Source of the DNA: Eulemur rufifrons
Taxonomy: Eukaryota > Chordata > Mammalia > Primates > Lemuridae
Length of the DNA stretch: 64,000 bases
Assembly: GCF_041146395.1 (NCBI RefSeq)
Contig: NC_090989.1
Coordinates: 47,456,501-47,520,500 of the forward strand
Reading direction: 5' to 3'
This document shows positions 40,013 through 51,044 of the stretch, piece by piece. The translations under genes were made by a program, and so were the position numbers. The notes under the pieces are model-generated. The model did no database searches. It worked only from the letters and a program-made list of their open reading frames with translations, and had not been told where the DNA came from. The stretch's first letter is position 1. Each line of letters begins with the position of its first letter.

Positions 40013-40477
40013 CTGGGGTCCCCAACACCCAGGCTGTGTACTGATATCTGTATGGGCCACACTGCAGGAGGTGAGCGGCAGGTGAGCAAGCAAAGCTTCA
40101 TTTGTGTTTACAGCTTTTGTATTTACAGCGTTCTCTGTTGCTGGCACCACCACATAAGCTCCACCTCCTGTCAGATCAGTGGCCGCATTAGACTCATAGG
40201 AGCGCAAACTCTACTGTAAACTGCACATGCAAGGGATCTAGGTTGTACACTCCTTATGAAAATCTAATGCCTGATGATCTGAGATGGAGCTGAGGAGGTG
40301 ATGGTAGCGCCAGGAAACTGCTGCAAATACAGATTATCATCAGTAGAGAGATTTTACTGTGGAATAAATGTAATGTGGTTGAGTCATTCCCGAAACCATC
40401 CCCCCCATCCCCTAGTCTGTGGAAAAATTGTCTTCCATGAAACCAGTCCCTGATGCCAAAAAGGTTGGGGACCACTG
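40013..40477 (+). mobile_element. Non-autonomous hAT DNA transposon
   Basis: Terminal inverted repeats CTGGGGTCCCCAAC (left) and the complement of CAGTGGTCCCCAAC (right), 12 of 14 matching, with a perfect 8-bp target-site duplication CTCTAGGA at 40005-40012 and 40478-40485. The duplicated bases are RPLP0 sequence, so the element inserted into the pseudogene. No transposase. The CAGGGGTCCCCAAC-type ends suggest the Tip100 branch of hAT. Confidence 0.9.
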
Positions 40478-40612
40478 CTCTAGGAATTGAAAATGCATAG
40501 TTTTCTCCATATTGTCAAGCACTGTGGGGTTGTATTAAGTATGAAATGTCCAATTTCCTTAAGTACTAAGTTTGACAGTTGATATCTCTGACATTTCACT
40601 TTGACACTTCTT

Positions 40613-40825
40613 TTTGTTTTTGTTTTATTTATTTCAGCATATTATGGGGGTACAAAAGTTTAGGTTACATATATTTCCCTTGCCCCCCCATCTGAGCTTC
40701 AAGCGTGTCCATCCCCTAGATGGTGCGCATTGCACTCATTATGTATGTATACACCTATCCTCTCCCCCCCGAACATCTGCCCGACAGCCGATTAATGTTA
40801 TTCCTAAATGTGCTCTTAGGTGATG
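40613..40825 (-). mobile_element. 5'-truncated LINE-1 inserted in the mariner
   Basis: A 213-bp LINE-1 3' end, T-rich at left, then TTTCAGCATATTATGGGGGT. Perfect 15-bp target-site duplication ACTTTGACACTTCTT at 40598-40612 and 40826-40840, inside mariner DNA. Confidence 0.93.
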
Positions 40826-40941
40826 ACTTTGACACTTCTTGTTGTATTTTTATTTTGAAGGTACATCCTCAGTCTTTCAAACACATGCTTTGGCTTGTGA
40901 TTATCTTGCAAGTTGTTTTTTAGAGCAATTTTTGTGAAACC

Positions 40942-41949
40942 ATGAATAAGTCAAAAACTTGTGTTATTTTCCAATATGAGTTCCATCATGGAATCAATGC
41001 AATGCAGACAGCTCAAAATATCAATGAAGTGTTTGGGAAGGATGTAGCTAATGAACACACAGTACTTTGATGATTTGAGAAGTTCCGTTCTGATAATTTT
41101 AACCTTGAAAACAAGCTATGTGGGTGACTTGAGACCAAGGTGGATAATGATGAGCTAAAAGCTGTAATGGAAGCGAATCCATCTCAACCTGTGCGTGAAT
41201 TAGCAGCAAGGTTTGATGTTACTGGTCCAACAGTATTGGACCATTTGAAACAAATCTGCAAGGTAAAGAAACTGATGGGTTCTGTATGAATTAAGTGAGC
41301 ATCAGGAGAGAAATCTCGAAGGTTGCCTTTCTTTGTTGTCACAACACAAAGGCAAACCATTTCTACACTGTATTGTTATGTATGATGCAAAATGGATCTT
41401 TTTGACAATTACAAGCATTTGGCACAATGGTTGGATAAAGATAAAGTGCCGAAACACCATCCAAAACCAAATATTCATAAAAAAAAGCTAATGATGTCTG
41501 TTTGGTGGTCCAGCGCTGGTATTATCCACTACAGCTTCATGAAACCTGGCCAGTCAATTACAGCAGATGTCTGCTGCAACCACTTGGACGAAATGATGAG
41601 GATGCTTGTGATTAAGCAGCTGAGATTGGTCAATGGAGACAGGCCAATCTTCTTGCAAGATAACGCTCAACCACGTGACACACAAACAACACTGCTCAAA
41701 CTACAGAAGCTGGACTTGGAATCTCTCTATCATCCACTGTATTCATCAGACCTTGCACCAACTAACTACCATTTCATCCAGGCTTTGGACCATTTCTTGC
41801 AAGGAAAAATATTCAATTCTCCACAATCTGTTGAAAATGCCTTTCTCAATTTCGTGGCCACTCTCTCTCCACGCTTTGCTGCTGGCATAAACAAACTACT
41901 GTTAAGATGGCAAAACTGTGTGGATAGTTTAGGTGTATACTTGGATTAA
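40942..41949 (+). pseudogene. Mariner transposase remnant
   Basis: Starts MNKSKTCVIFQYEFH, includes a helix-turn-helix-like part (VRELAARFDVTGPTVLDHLK), and ends in a 185-codon open stretch (41392-41949) with KLMMSVWWSSAGIIHYSFM, FLQDNAQP and SDLAPTNYHF, the mariner DD34D layout. Several arginine codons have become TGA, the CGA-to-TGA pattern of methylated CpG decay, and one base is missing beside the first catalytic aspartate (near 41390). The third catalytic position reads N (PTNYH) instead of D. It cannot make active transposase. Confidence 0.9.
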
Positions 41950-42017
41950 TTGTACTGCTTCTTGTTTGAGATATAATAAACTACACTCTTGATTTGAAAT
42001 TGGACATTTCATATTTA

Positions 42018-42072
42018 ATCACTCAATATAATGAAATAATTACACAACTCACCATAGGTTGGGGACCCCTAG
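42018..42072 (-). mobile_element. hAT end, second copy remnant
   Basis: Ends GGTTGGGGACCCCTAG, the same terminal repeat type as the hAT at 40013 but in opposite orientation. Only about 55 bases remain before the mariner; the rest is gone. Confidence 0.6.
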
Positions 42073-42127
42073 TTAAGCCACCCAGTCTATGGTATTTTGT
42101 TATGGCAGCTTGAGCTGACTAATACAG
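42073..42127 (+). repeat. MaLR (MLT1-type) LTR 3' end remnant
   Basis: TTAAGCCACCCAGTCTATGG, a TTTTGTTATGGCAGC motif and CTAATACA, the usual 3' end of MLT1 LTRs. Confidence 0.65.
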
Positions 42128-42565
42128 AGGTCTTCTCGGGCCCTAGATCAGTGATGTCACGTGAAGCAGTGGCACCAGAACAAATGGCAGCTGGTACCTT
42201 GTTGGCCAGCAGCATGTCCCAGATCCAGTGAGGTCCTCCTTAGTGAACACAAAGTCCACATTCCCCCAGATATGAGGCAACAGTTTCTCCAAAGCCAGGT
42301 TGTTTTCCAGATGGCCTTGAATGGCCTTGGGCATCATGGTGTTCTTGCCCATTAGCACAGTTTCCTGAGGAGGGATGTGCAAATCTGCTGTGTCTGCTTG
42401 GAGCCCCCATTGTCTGCTTCCACAGTGAGGCATTTTGGACAGTCACCCAAAAGGTGAATTATCTTAAGGAAGTGATTGGACTTTTAGGTTGCCCTGTCTT
42501 CTCTGGGCATGGTGGTACGTGAGAGATTGCCATACAGGGTTTAAAGATGATGTCATCATCACAGG

Positions 42566-43025
42566 GATGCTTGGCAGTAGCTTGGCTATTACTTTTTCAA
42601 GTATTTCATTTTTTATTCCCATCTTCCTTTTCCCAGTATTCAAATTACATTCATATTAGGCCTCTTGAAATTATCCAGTGCTTCTTGATGCTCTGTCTCT
42701 TATTTATTGCCTGCCTGCCTGCTTCCTCTCTCTTTTGGATAGTTTTATTGTTTCTTCAAGTTCACTACTTTTTATTTTAAAATGTCTAATCTGGTATTAA
42801 TTCCATCTAATGTATTTTTCATCTCAAAGGATTTATTTCTCCTTTTATTGTATCTTCTATATCTCAATCTTTCCTATTGCTTTTTGAACACATAGAATAC
42901 AGCTATAATAACTATTATAATGTCTTCATCTGCTAATTCTAATGTTTGCCAGTTCTGGGTCACTTTCACTTGATTGATTTTTCGCCTTTTTATAGGTTAT
43001 ATTTTCTTGCTTCTTTGCAATTTTT
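42566..43025 (-). mobile_element. Old LINE-1/HAL1-type element, part 1
   Basis: T-rich antisense ORF1-like sequence (AATTCCATCTAATGTATTTT, then CATCTGCTAATTCTAATGTT). It resumes after the younger LINE-1 and Alu at about 43666 and 44075. Confidence 0.55.
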
Positions 43026-43665
43026 TTTTGTTTTTTTTGTTTTTGTTTTTTTTTTAATAGTTTTTTTTATTTCAGCTTATTATGGGGGTACAAAAGTTCA
43101 GGTTATATGTATTGCCCATGCCCCCCCATCCCCCCCCACCCGAGTCTGAGCTTCAAGCGTGTCCATTCCCCAGACAGTGCGCATCCCACTCATCATGTAG
43201 GTATACACCCATCCCCTCCCCCCACCCCCCACCTCTGTCCCATCACCAATTGGTGTTATTCCCAAATGTGCACTTAGGTGATGATCAGGGAAACCAATTT
43301 GCTGGTGAGTACATGTGGTGCTTATTTTTCCATTCTTGGGATACTTCACTTAATACAATGGGTTCCAACTCTCTCCAGGAGAACAAAAGAGATTCCATAT
43401 CACCGTTATTTCTTATAGCTGAGTAATAGTCCATGGTATACATATACCACATTTTACTAATCCATTCATTAATTAATGGGCATTTGGGTTGTTTCCACAT
43501 CTTTGCAATTGTGAATTGCGCTGCTGTAAACATTCGGGTGCAGATGTCTTTTTTATACAATGACTTTTGTTCTTCTGGGTAGATGCCCAATAATGGGATT
43601 GCTGGATTGAATGGTAGGTCTACTTGATCTGTTTAAGGTATCTCCATATTGCTTTCCACAGGGGT
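43026..43665 (-). mobile_element. Lineage-specific LINE-1 3' end
   Basis: About 640 bp: T-rich tail, TTATTTCAGCTTATTATGGG, very C-rich segment (43120-43245), then antisense 3' UTR/ORF2-end text such as ATTTGGGTTGTTTCCACATC. Short repeats TTGCA next to T runs lie on both sides. Well preserved, so fairly young. Confidence 0.85.
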
Positions 43666-43732
43666 TGCATTTTGATTGGATTCCAGACTTTGTTAGGTGA
43701 TGGATATTTTTTGTATTATTGTAAATATTCTT

Positions 43733-44075
43733 TCTTTCTTTTTTTTTTTTTTTTTTTTTGAGACAGAGTCTCGCTCTTTTGTCCTGGCTAGAGTGCCGTG
43801 GCATCAGCCTAGCTCACAGCAACCTCAAACTCCTGGGCTTAAGTAATCCTTCTGCCTCAGCCTCCCGAGTAGCTGGGACTACAGGCATGTGCCACCATGC
43901 CCGGCTAATTTTTTCTATATATATTTTTAGTTGGCCAGATAATTTCTTTCCATTTTTAGTAGAGACAGGGTCTCACTCTTGCTCAGGCTGGTCTCAAACC
44001 CCTGAACTCAAACAATCCACCCATTCGGCCTCCCAAGTGCTAGGATTACAGGCGGGAGCCACTGCGCCCGGCCAT
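43733..44075 (-). repeat. Full-length Alu, strepsirrhine form
   Basis: Perfect 11-bp flanking duplication TGTAAATATTC (43722-43732 and 44076-44086), in the older LINE sequence. Confidence 0.94.
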
Positions 44076-44680
44076 GTAAATATTCCTAAACTGTGTTCTG
44101 GGATGCAGCTTGATCCTTTTGGGTCTTGATTTTAGGATTTGTTAGTTGGGACCAGATTAGTGTTTTGGGTTAATCATTTTCCACTGTTAAGAATTAAGAC
44201 TTAGTGTTCTACCCAATAGCCTGTGAATGCTGAGCTTTTCCGGTCTGGCTGGTAGAAGATATTATTCCTGGTTTTATGTAAACTCAGGTTACTATTCTTT
44301 CCTCAGCCTCCAGAAGTCTCCTTACACATGTGTGTTCATCATTACTTTGTTGGCTACTCAAGTGGGACTCCCTGTAGATCTCCTGAGTTCTCTGTGAAGT
44401 TGTCACTTTGTCCTGCGAATTCTAATTAAGACTCTCAGCCCCGTCTCCTCACTTTTGGTAGTTCGCCAGGCTCCACAGGAGCTCCTCTCCCTGTGCTGCA
44501 GCCTGGAAACTCTTAAGGCAGTGAGCAAAGGGCAATCAGAAGGATCATTTTACTTATTGTCTCTCAGGCATCACTGTTTTTTCATGTATGATGTCCAGTT
44601 TTTTTGTTTTTAAGTTGTTTCAGGTGGGAGGGCAAATCTGGTCACTGTTTCTCTATCTTGGGTGGGAGTAGAAGTCTGAG
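44076..44680 (-). mobile_element. Old LINE-1/HAL1-type element, part 2 (leader)
   Basis: Continues the element at 42566-43025: antisense leader-like text with CTGGGATGCAGCTTGATCC and, further right, TCTCCTGAGTTCTCTGTGAA. Assignment by continuity. Confidence 0.45.
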
Positions 44681-44689
44681 GGACTTGAA

Positions 44690-45330
44690 TTTGAGGGGAA
44701 AGAGATAACAGAAAAGCTGGGGGGGAGGAGGAGAGGATGAGATCTAGAGCACAGGTGGAGCATATAACTTTATGTAGGACAAAGGACACAAGTATATTGT
44801 GAATGTTCTTGTTATTTTATTATTAAGTATGTAGGAGGAGCCATGTTCCTTCCTCTGATGGAAGAAGGAAAGATGTCATGATGGTTGACAATGCAGGTAC
44901 ATTTGCTGCTGGCGGGTGGGACGTTGAGGGAGTTTCTGGCTGTGAAGGAGGTATAAAGTAGGAGGAGGGTGGAGCCCACAAGGTTTGTGTACAGGGGCTT
45001 GAAAGAAGAATGGGGTTGGGAGATGGAGCTGACCCTGCAGGACTACAGAGGAGCAATATATTTCAAGAACTTAAGTGTGTATGGCACTCCCCTGCATTGG
45101 TTTTGTGAGCGTGTGTGTTTATTTTACCACATCCAACAGACTGAGTGTAAGAATAGAGAAAAACGATAGTGTGTAGGTCTTGGATAGATGAGGAGGAAGG
45201 TAAAGGCAGAAAGAGACCTGAGAGGGTAGGCCAAAGTCCCACATTATTAATGTTACTACAATCAGGAAGGAATGTTAGAAAATTCCTCTTTAGTTCTACT
45301 TTAATTCTCTGAAACTTCTGGACCGAGTGC
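44690..45330. repeat. Unclassified purine-rich repeat, second copy
   Basis: G/A-rich text resembling 9081-9660 in wording (for example GATCTAGAGCACAGGTGGAG). The 143-codon minus-strand frame at 45063-45494 overlaps it and is judged a by-product. Confidence 0.35.
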
Positions 45331-45732
45331 CAGTTAAAAGCTCTAATTATCTGAATAAACACAACACTTTTCTGCTCATTGGAGAAGGGAGGTGGCAATA
45401 ATAAATAATGTAAGACAGTTTTGATGTTGAAAATAGTAAGTGGGTCTTTTAATGGAATGGGGTGTAAAGCATTTTTCCTGTCTAAAGAGGTCATCTTGTC
45501 CAGGTTGAGAATATTGTCATGAATTTTAAACTGTTCAGTTTATTACTGTGATGATCATTGATAAATAGGGTTTGGTGTGATAGGGAAAAGGCTCTGAAAC
45601 TTGGCAGACTCCCATTCCTTAATCCCTTTTCCATCCTGTGCTTCTGACCTTGGCTATACTCTTTTTATGGTCAGAGTATCTGATCATTTTCTAGAAGAGC
45701 ATAAGTTCAATTTTAATTAAAAATACCACATA

Positions 45733-46069
45733 GGCCGGGCGCGGTGGCTCACGCCTGTAATCCTAGCACTCTGGGAGGCCGAGGCGGGTGGATTGCTTGA
45801 GGTCAGGAGTTCGAGACCAGCCTGAGCAAGAGCGAGACCCCGTCTCTACTTAAAAAAAAAAAAATAGAAAGAAATGATCTGGACAGCTAAAAGTATATAT
45901 AGAAAAAAATTAGCCAGGCATGGTGGCACATGCCTGTAGTCTCAGCTACTCGGGAGGTTGAGGCAGAAGGATCACTTGAGCCCAGGAGTTTGAGGTTGCT
46001 GTGAGCTAGGCTGACGCCATAGCACTCTAGCCCAGGCAACAAAGTGAGACTCTGTCTCAAAAAAAAAAC
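45733..46069 (+). repeat. Full-length Alu, strepsirrhine form
   Basis: GGCCGGGCGCGGTGGCTCAC head, GAAAGAAATGATCTGGACAG linker, short poly(A). CCACATA repeats at 45726-45732 and 46073-46079. Confidence 0.94.
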
Positions 46070-46239
46070 CCACCACATAATGTGAGGAGGAGATATATGT
46101 TGCAATATCCAGCAAAAGATTGTAGAGAGAATTGCTGTCTTTCATTTCTATGATAAGATCTCATTGGGCATGGCCTATATTTTTTCTTTTGCCTTATTCA
46201 TTGATATTTTAGATATGTATTATAATACCTGTATATATA

Positions 46240-47050
46240 CCTCTATAATTAGGGCTTTGGGCTGCAAGCAGAGATACCTGATTCAAACTGACTATAATAT
46301 TAAGGAATATTACTCATTTGAATAGAAGTAAGTTGGGCATAGTTCTATTGGGGATCAGGCTTTGTTTCTCTGTAAGCCTCTTAGCTGTGCCTTTGTTGTG
46401 TGTTTGCCTTCCTCTGTGGCATCCTCCTTCGTGGTTGGATTGTGGTTGCCAGAGCAGTGGAGTGGTTGCTTCCTTGTACATGTCCAGCTGAAGAGGCAGT
46501 TGTTCCCTTGAAATCCTCTCAAGAGATTACTTGCATATTTTCATTTGCAAGTAAAATTCAAATAGCTGTAAGCAGGGGATTATTGGTGTCTGGATTTGGC
46601 TGCATGTATCAAGCATAAGTCTCCAGCAACCTCTTCTGGCTTTCATGGTTCCGAATTGGGTCATATTCGGAATTGGTTCCGACTGGCCATTCCTGAACCA
46701 GTCATTTACTTGGGATTATTCCTTCAGCAGTCAGGCCCACACCTGAGCTGACAGGTCGGCAAACACATTGCTGTTATTCAGTAGGCCAGGAGTGAAATGG
46801 ATGTGGGACGGGCAACAATGATGTTCACTCTAGCTCATAGCTTACAATGGCTTGAGGAGTGGATCATCTGTTTGGTATTTTCTCTTGGCTTTAAATCTAA
46901 AAAGATGGCAGACCTGAAGTTGCCCATGTGGACAGAATGGGATTGAGTTGCCATTTAGGAAAATAAACCAAATTGGCTTTTTGCATTTTTTTCATTTGCA
47001 AGTAAAATTCAGGTGGCTTACCACCATGTGTCTGGTGATTTCTGGATTGG
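46240..47050. repeat. Old dispersed repeat, family unknown
   Basis: Text such as GGGCTGCAAGCAGAGATACC and GGCCATTCCTGAACCAGTCA is familiar from old mammalian repeats but I cannot name it. TTTTCATTTGCAAGTAAAATTC occurs twice (about 46538 and 46990), so there is an internal duplication about 0.45 kb apart. Confidence 0.35.
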
Positions 47051-47469
47051 GTTGTGTGGGTCAATCTGCTGGCCTTAGATAGTTGGTGTGGTGACTATGG
47101 AGCAAGAGTGAAAGTGGGAGAGGAAGAGAGGAAAAGGGTAGGAAGAAGGTGAAGTTTGTTGTGAGCATATGGTGCATGATTTGATCTTTAATGGTGTGTT
47201 ACAGCCTCACAACAACTAAAAGGGAGAGGGCGGCTGGAACATTTCTGGAAAGGTAATCAGTAGGTAAGGGAAATTTTTCAAATTCAGTTTTGTGTTCCCT
47301 CATGCCGTATTTTTAATGAGCATGTTTTAAATTAGTACTGCCATGCACTCCTTTAAGATGAAGGCTCCTAAATGAGATCCTTTGAAATAAGAATGTGTGC
47401 ACGTAAGTGTAAAATGAGAGGAGAAAAATACATGATCTAAAAAGAGCGTTAAAAATTCTTCTTGTATTT

Positions 47470-49662
47470 TGGGACCCATATAAAGTGCCACTAATGATGC
47501 TGGAAGTGCTCCCAAGAAGCAGAGAAAAGCTATGACATTACAAGAGAAAGTTGATTTGCTTGATATGTACTGTAGATTGAGGTCTGCAGCTATGGTTGCC
47601 TATTATTTAAGATAAATAAATCCAACGTAAGGACCATCGTAAAAAAAGGAAAAGGAATTCATGAAGCCACCACTGCAGCTATTCCAGCAGGCTTGAAAAC
47701 CTTGCACTTTTTGTGAAATACTTTTATCTCATATTGGAAATGCAGCTTTTATGTGGGTGTGGGATTGCTAAAAGAAAGGCATACCTATAGACTCTAATAG
47801 GATTTGAGAAAAAACTAAGTCATTATATGACAACTTAAAGCAAAAGGAAGGTGAAGGATCTAAAGCTGGAGAATTTAATGGCAGCAAAGAATGGTTTGAT
47901 AATTTTAGAAAGAGGCTTGCCTTAAAAAATGTCAAGATGATAGAAGCGGCTTCTGCCAACCACAAGGCAGCAGACAGGTCCCTAGATGCCATTAAGAAAA
48001 TCATTAAGGAGAAAGGATATCTGCCTGAACAGGTTTTTAATGTAGATAAAAGTACCCTATTCTGGAAAAGTATGCCACACAGGCCATTTATTAGTAAGGA
48101 AGAGAAATGAGCACTGGAGTTTAAGACAGAAAGGGACAAGCTAACTACTGTTTTGTGCAAATTCAGTTGGGTTTATGATCAGGACTGCTGTATCTATAAA
48201 ACTGCTAATCCCTAGCCTTGAAGGGAAAAGATAAACAACAGCTGCTAGTCTTTTGGTTGTACAATAAGAAGGCTTGGACAACGAGAACGTTTTTCTTGAT
48301 TGGTTCTATGATTCCTTGTTCCTGAAGTCAGGAAGTACCTTACCAGTACGGCACTACCTTTTAAAGTTTTTTTGATATTGGACAATGCCCCAGCCACCCA
48401 GAGCCCCATGAGTTCAACACTGAAGGCGCTGAAGTGGTCTACTTGCCCCCAGACACAAGATCTCTCATTCAGCCTCTAGATCAGTGAGTCATTACGCATG
48501 GAACTCTATGGAAAAGACTGTCAATACTGTGAAAGAGAACTCCAATAGAACATCATGAAAGTCTGGAAGGATTATACCATTGAAAATACCATCATCGTCA
48601 TAGAAAAAGCTGTGAAAGCTGTCAAGCCTGAAACAATAAATTCCTGCTGGAGAAAACCGTGTCCAGATGTTGTGTGTTACTTCATGGGATTTACACAGTG
48701 TCAATCAAGGAAATCCATGAAAAAGATTGTGGATGTGGCAAAAAAAGATGGTGGGGTGAAGGGTTTCAAGATATAGGTCTTAGAGAAATTCAAGAGTTTT
48801 TTTGTTTGTTTGTTTTGTTTTTTGCTTTTTGTTTTTTGAGACTGAGTCTCACTCTGTTGCCCAGGCTAGAGTGCCGTGGCGTCAGCCTGGCTCACAGCCA
48901 CCTCAAATTCCTGGGCTCAAGCAATCCTTCTGCCTCAGCCTCCTGAGTAGCTGGGACTACAGGTACACACCACTACACTCAGCTAATTATTTATTTTTTT
49001 CTATTTTTAGTCACCCAGCTAATTTTTTCTATTTTTAGTAGAGAATGGGATCTTGCTCTTGCTCAGTCTTTTCTCGAACTCCTGACCTCAAGCGATCTTC
49101 CTTTCCCAGCCTCTCAGACTGCTAGGATTACAGGCGTGAGCCACCGTGTCCACCCACAAATTCAAGAGTTAATAGACATTACACCAGAGGAATTAACAGA
49201 AGATGACTTGATGGAGACGAGTACTTCTGAACCAGTATCCAACGATGAGGAAGAAGATGTAGAAATAGTAGTGCCAGAAAACAAATTGTCATTAGACAGT
49301 TTGGCAGAAGGGTTATGATTATTTCAGAACTGCTTTTGACTTCTTTTATGACATGGACCCTTCTGTGATGGGCACTGAAACTAAAGGAAACAATGGAAGA
49401 AAAATTGGTACCATATAGAAACATTTTTAGAGAAATGAATAAGCAAAAAAGTCAGACAGAAATTATAATGTATTTCTATAAAGTTATGCTGTGTATGCCT
49501 GCTTCTCCTGCCTCGCCATCCACATCCTACACCTCTTCCTCCTCTGCCACCCCTGAGACAGCCAGACCAACTCCTCCCCTTCCTCCTCTGCCTCAGCCTA
49601 CTCAACATGAAGATGATGAGGACGAATACCTTCATGATGATCTACTTCCACTTAATGAATAG
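47470..49662 (+). pseudogene. Tigger transposase remnant (TIGD1-like)
   Basis: Pieces in three frames follow the order of the TIGD1 family: a DNA-binding part near 47510-47660, DDE-region text with VFWLYNKKAWTTRTFF and PEPHEFNTEG (48250-48430), VVYLPPDTRSLIQPLDQ, then KVWKDYTIENTI and KAVKAVKPETINSCWRK (48555-48660). After the Alu comes the acidic tail TPEELTEDDLME and DPSVMGTETK; the final open part (49393-49662) has VPYRNIFREMNKQKS and ends LPLNE. Many frameshifts and stops. It is not functional. Confidence 0.88.
48799..49157 (-). repeat. Alu in Tigger
   Basis: Perfect 13-bp target-site duplication AAATTCAAGAGTT (48786-48798, 49158-49170), inside the transposase remnant. Confidence 0.94.
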
Positions 49663-49693
49663 TAAATATATTTTTTCTTTCTTATGATTTTCT

Positions 49694-50002
49694 CTTTTTT
49701 TTTTGACACAGAGTCTCACTCTGTCACCTAGGCTAGAGTGCTGTGGCGTCATCCTCACTCACAGCAACTTCAAACTCCTGGGCTCAAGCGATCCTCCTGC
49801 CTCAGCCTCCCGAGTAGCTAGGACTACAGGCACATAGCATGACATTGACTAGTTTTTTCTATTTTTTAGTTACCCAGCTAATTTTTTCTATTTCTAGTAG
49901 AAACAGGGTCTTGCTCTTGCTGTGGCTGGTCTCGAACTCTTGACCTCAAGCGATCCTCCTGCCTCAGCCTCCCAGAGTGTTAGGATTACAGGCATAAGCC
50001 AT
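49694..50002 (-). repeat. Alu in Tigger
   Basis: CTTATGATTTTCT (49681-49693) and CTTATGGTTTTCT (50003-50015) flank it, one mismatch in 13. Confidence 0.93.
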
Positions 50003-50353
50003 CTTATGGTTTTCTTAATAATGTTTTTTTCTCTAGCTTACTTTATTATAAGAATGTAGTGTACAATACATGTAACATACAAAAATATGTGTCATTGGAC
50101 TGTTTATGTTATCAGTAAGGCTTCCAGTCAACAGTAGGCTATTAGTAGTTACGTTTTTGGGGAGTTAAAAGTTGTATATGGATTTTTGACTGTGCAGGGA
50201 TCAATACCCCTAACTCCTGTGTCGTTCAAGAGTCAAATGTAGTTGGATTAATATCTACCATGGTTATTACTGTTTTCTGTTTATTGCCCTTGTTCTTTGT
50301 TCCTATTTTTGTCTTCTCTTTTTCTGCCTTTTGTGTAGTGTTGTTTGTTTTTG

Positions 50354-50726
<373 letters not shown>

Positions 50727-51044
50727 TAGTGGTTGCCATAGAGTTTGCAATATACATTTATAATTAATCCATGTCCGCTTTCAAATGATACTATACCGCT
50801 TCATGGGTAGTGCAAGTACCTCATAATAACAAAATATTCCTAATTCCTCCCTCTTGTCACTTCTGTATTGCTGTCATCTATTTCACTTATATGTAAGCAT
50901 ACACATAAACATATATTTATGTATGCATACATAATCAATACATTGTTGCTATTATTCTGAATAAACTGTTACCTGTTAAATCAACTAAGAATAAGAAAAA
51001 TAAAACTTATTTTACCTTCACTTATTCCTTCTCTGATGTTCTTC

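Larger units (their letters stand above)
40538..42015 (+). mobile_element. Mariner transposon, with a LINE-1 piece inside
   Basis: Ends are inverted repeats: AGTATGAAATGTCCAATTTC on the left and the complement of AATATGAAATGTCCAATTTC on the right, one mismatch in 20. TA dinucleotides border both ends (40536-40537, 42016-42017), the mariner target site. Subtracting the 228 bases added by the LINE-1 insertion gives about 1.25 kb, the normal length for a complete mariner. A transposase remnant fills the interior. Family not identified; lineage-specific arrival is possible. Confidence 0.9.
39635..42565 (-). pseudogene. RPLP0: RPLP0 processed pseudogene, broken by nested insertions
   Basis: A near full-length intronless copy of the mRNA for the acidic ribosomal stalk protein P0. 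Reading on the minus strand: a 5' UTR with ATCTTTAAACCCTGTATGGC (42555 down), start codon at 42508-42510 followed by PREDRAT and a stop, then [26 protein letters not shown] and VFTKEDLT, down to 42128 (GPEKT). A fragment at 40486-40535 matches the part before FLEGV; 40012-39700 gives [33 protein letters not shown] and the acidic tail [13 protein letters not shown]; the 3' UTR runs to about 39635. About 70-80 codons in the middle are lost. Interrupted by 40013-40477 and 40536-42127. Confidence 0.93.
47440..50239 (+). mobile_element. Tigger (pogo-type) DNA transposon, two Alus inside
   Basis: The right end is complete: TAACTCCTGTGTCGTTCAAG, then AGTCAAATG, followed by TA (50240-50241), the Tigger1 terminal repeat and target site. 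The left terminal repeat is not seen, so the left border is approximate. The interior is a decayed transposase. Alus at 48799-49157 and 49694-50002 were inserted later. Confidence 0.88.

Noticed and set aside
39703..40101. 132-codon minus-strand frame with an acidic ribosomal tail
   Set aside because: As a gene it is rejected: it is the 3' end of the RPLP0 pseudogene, and its first third comes from the inserted hAT element.
45063..45494. 143-codon minus-strand frame
   Set aside because: It overlaps purine-rich repeat-like DNA, gives low-complexity hydrophobic text, and has no splice or family support.
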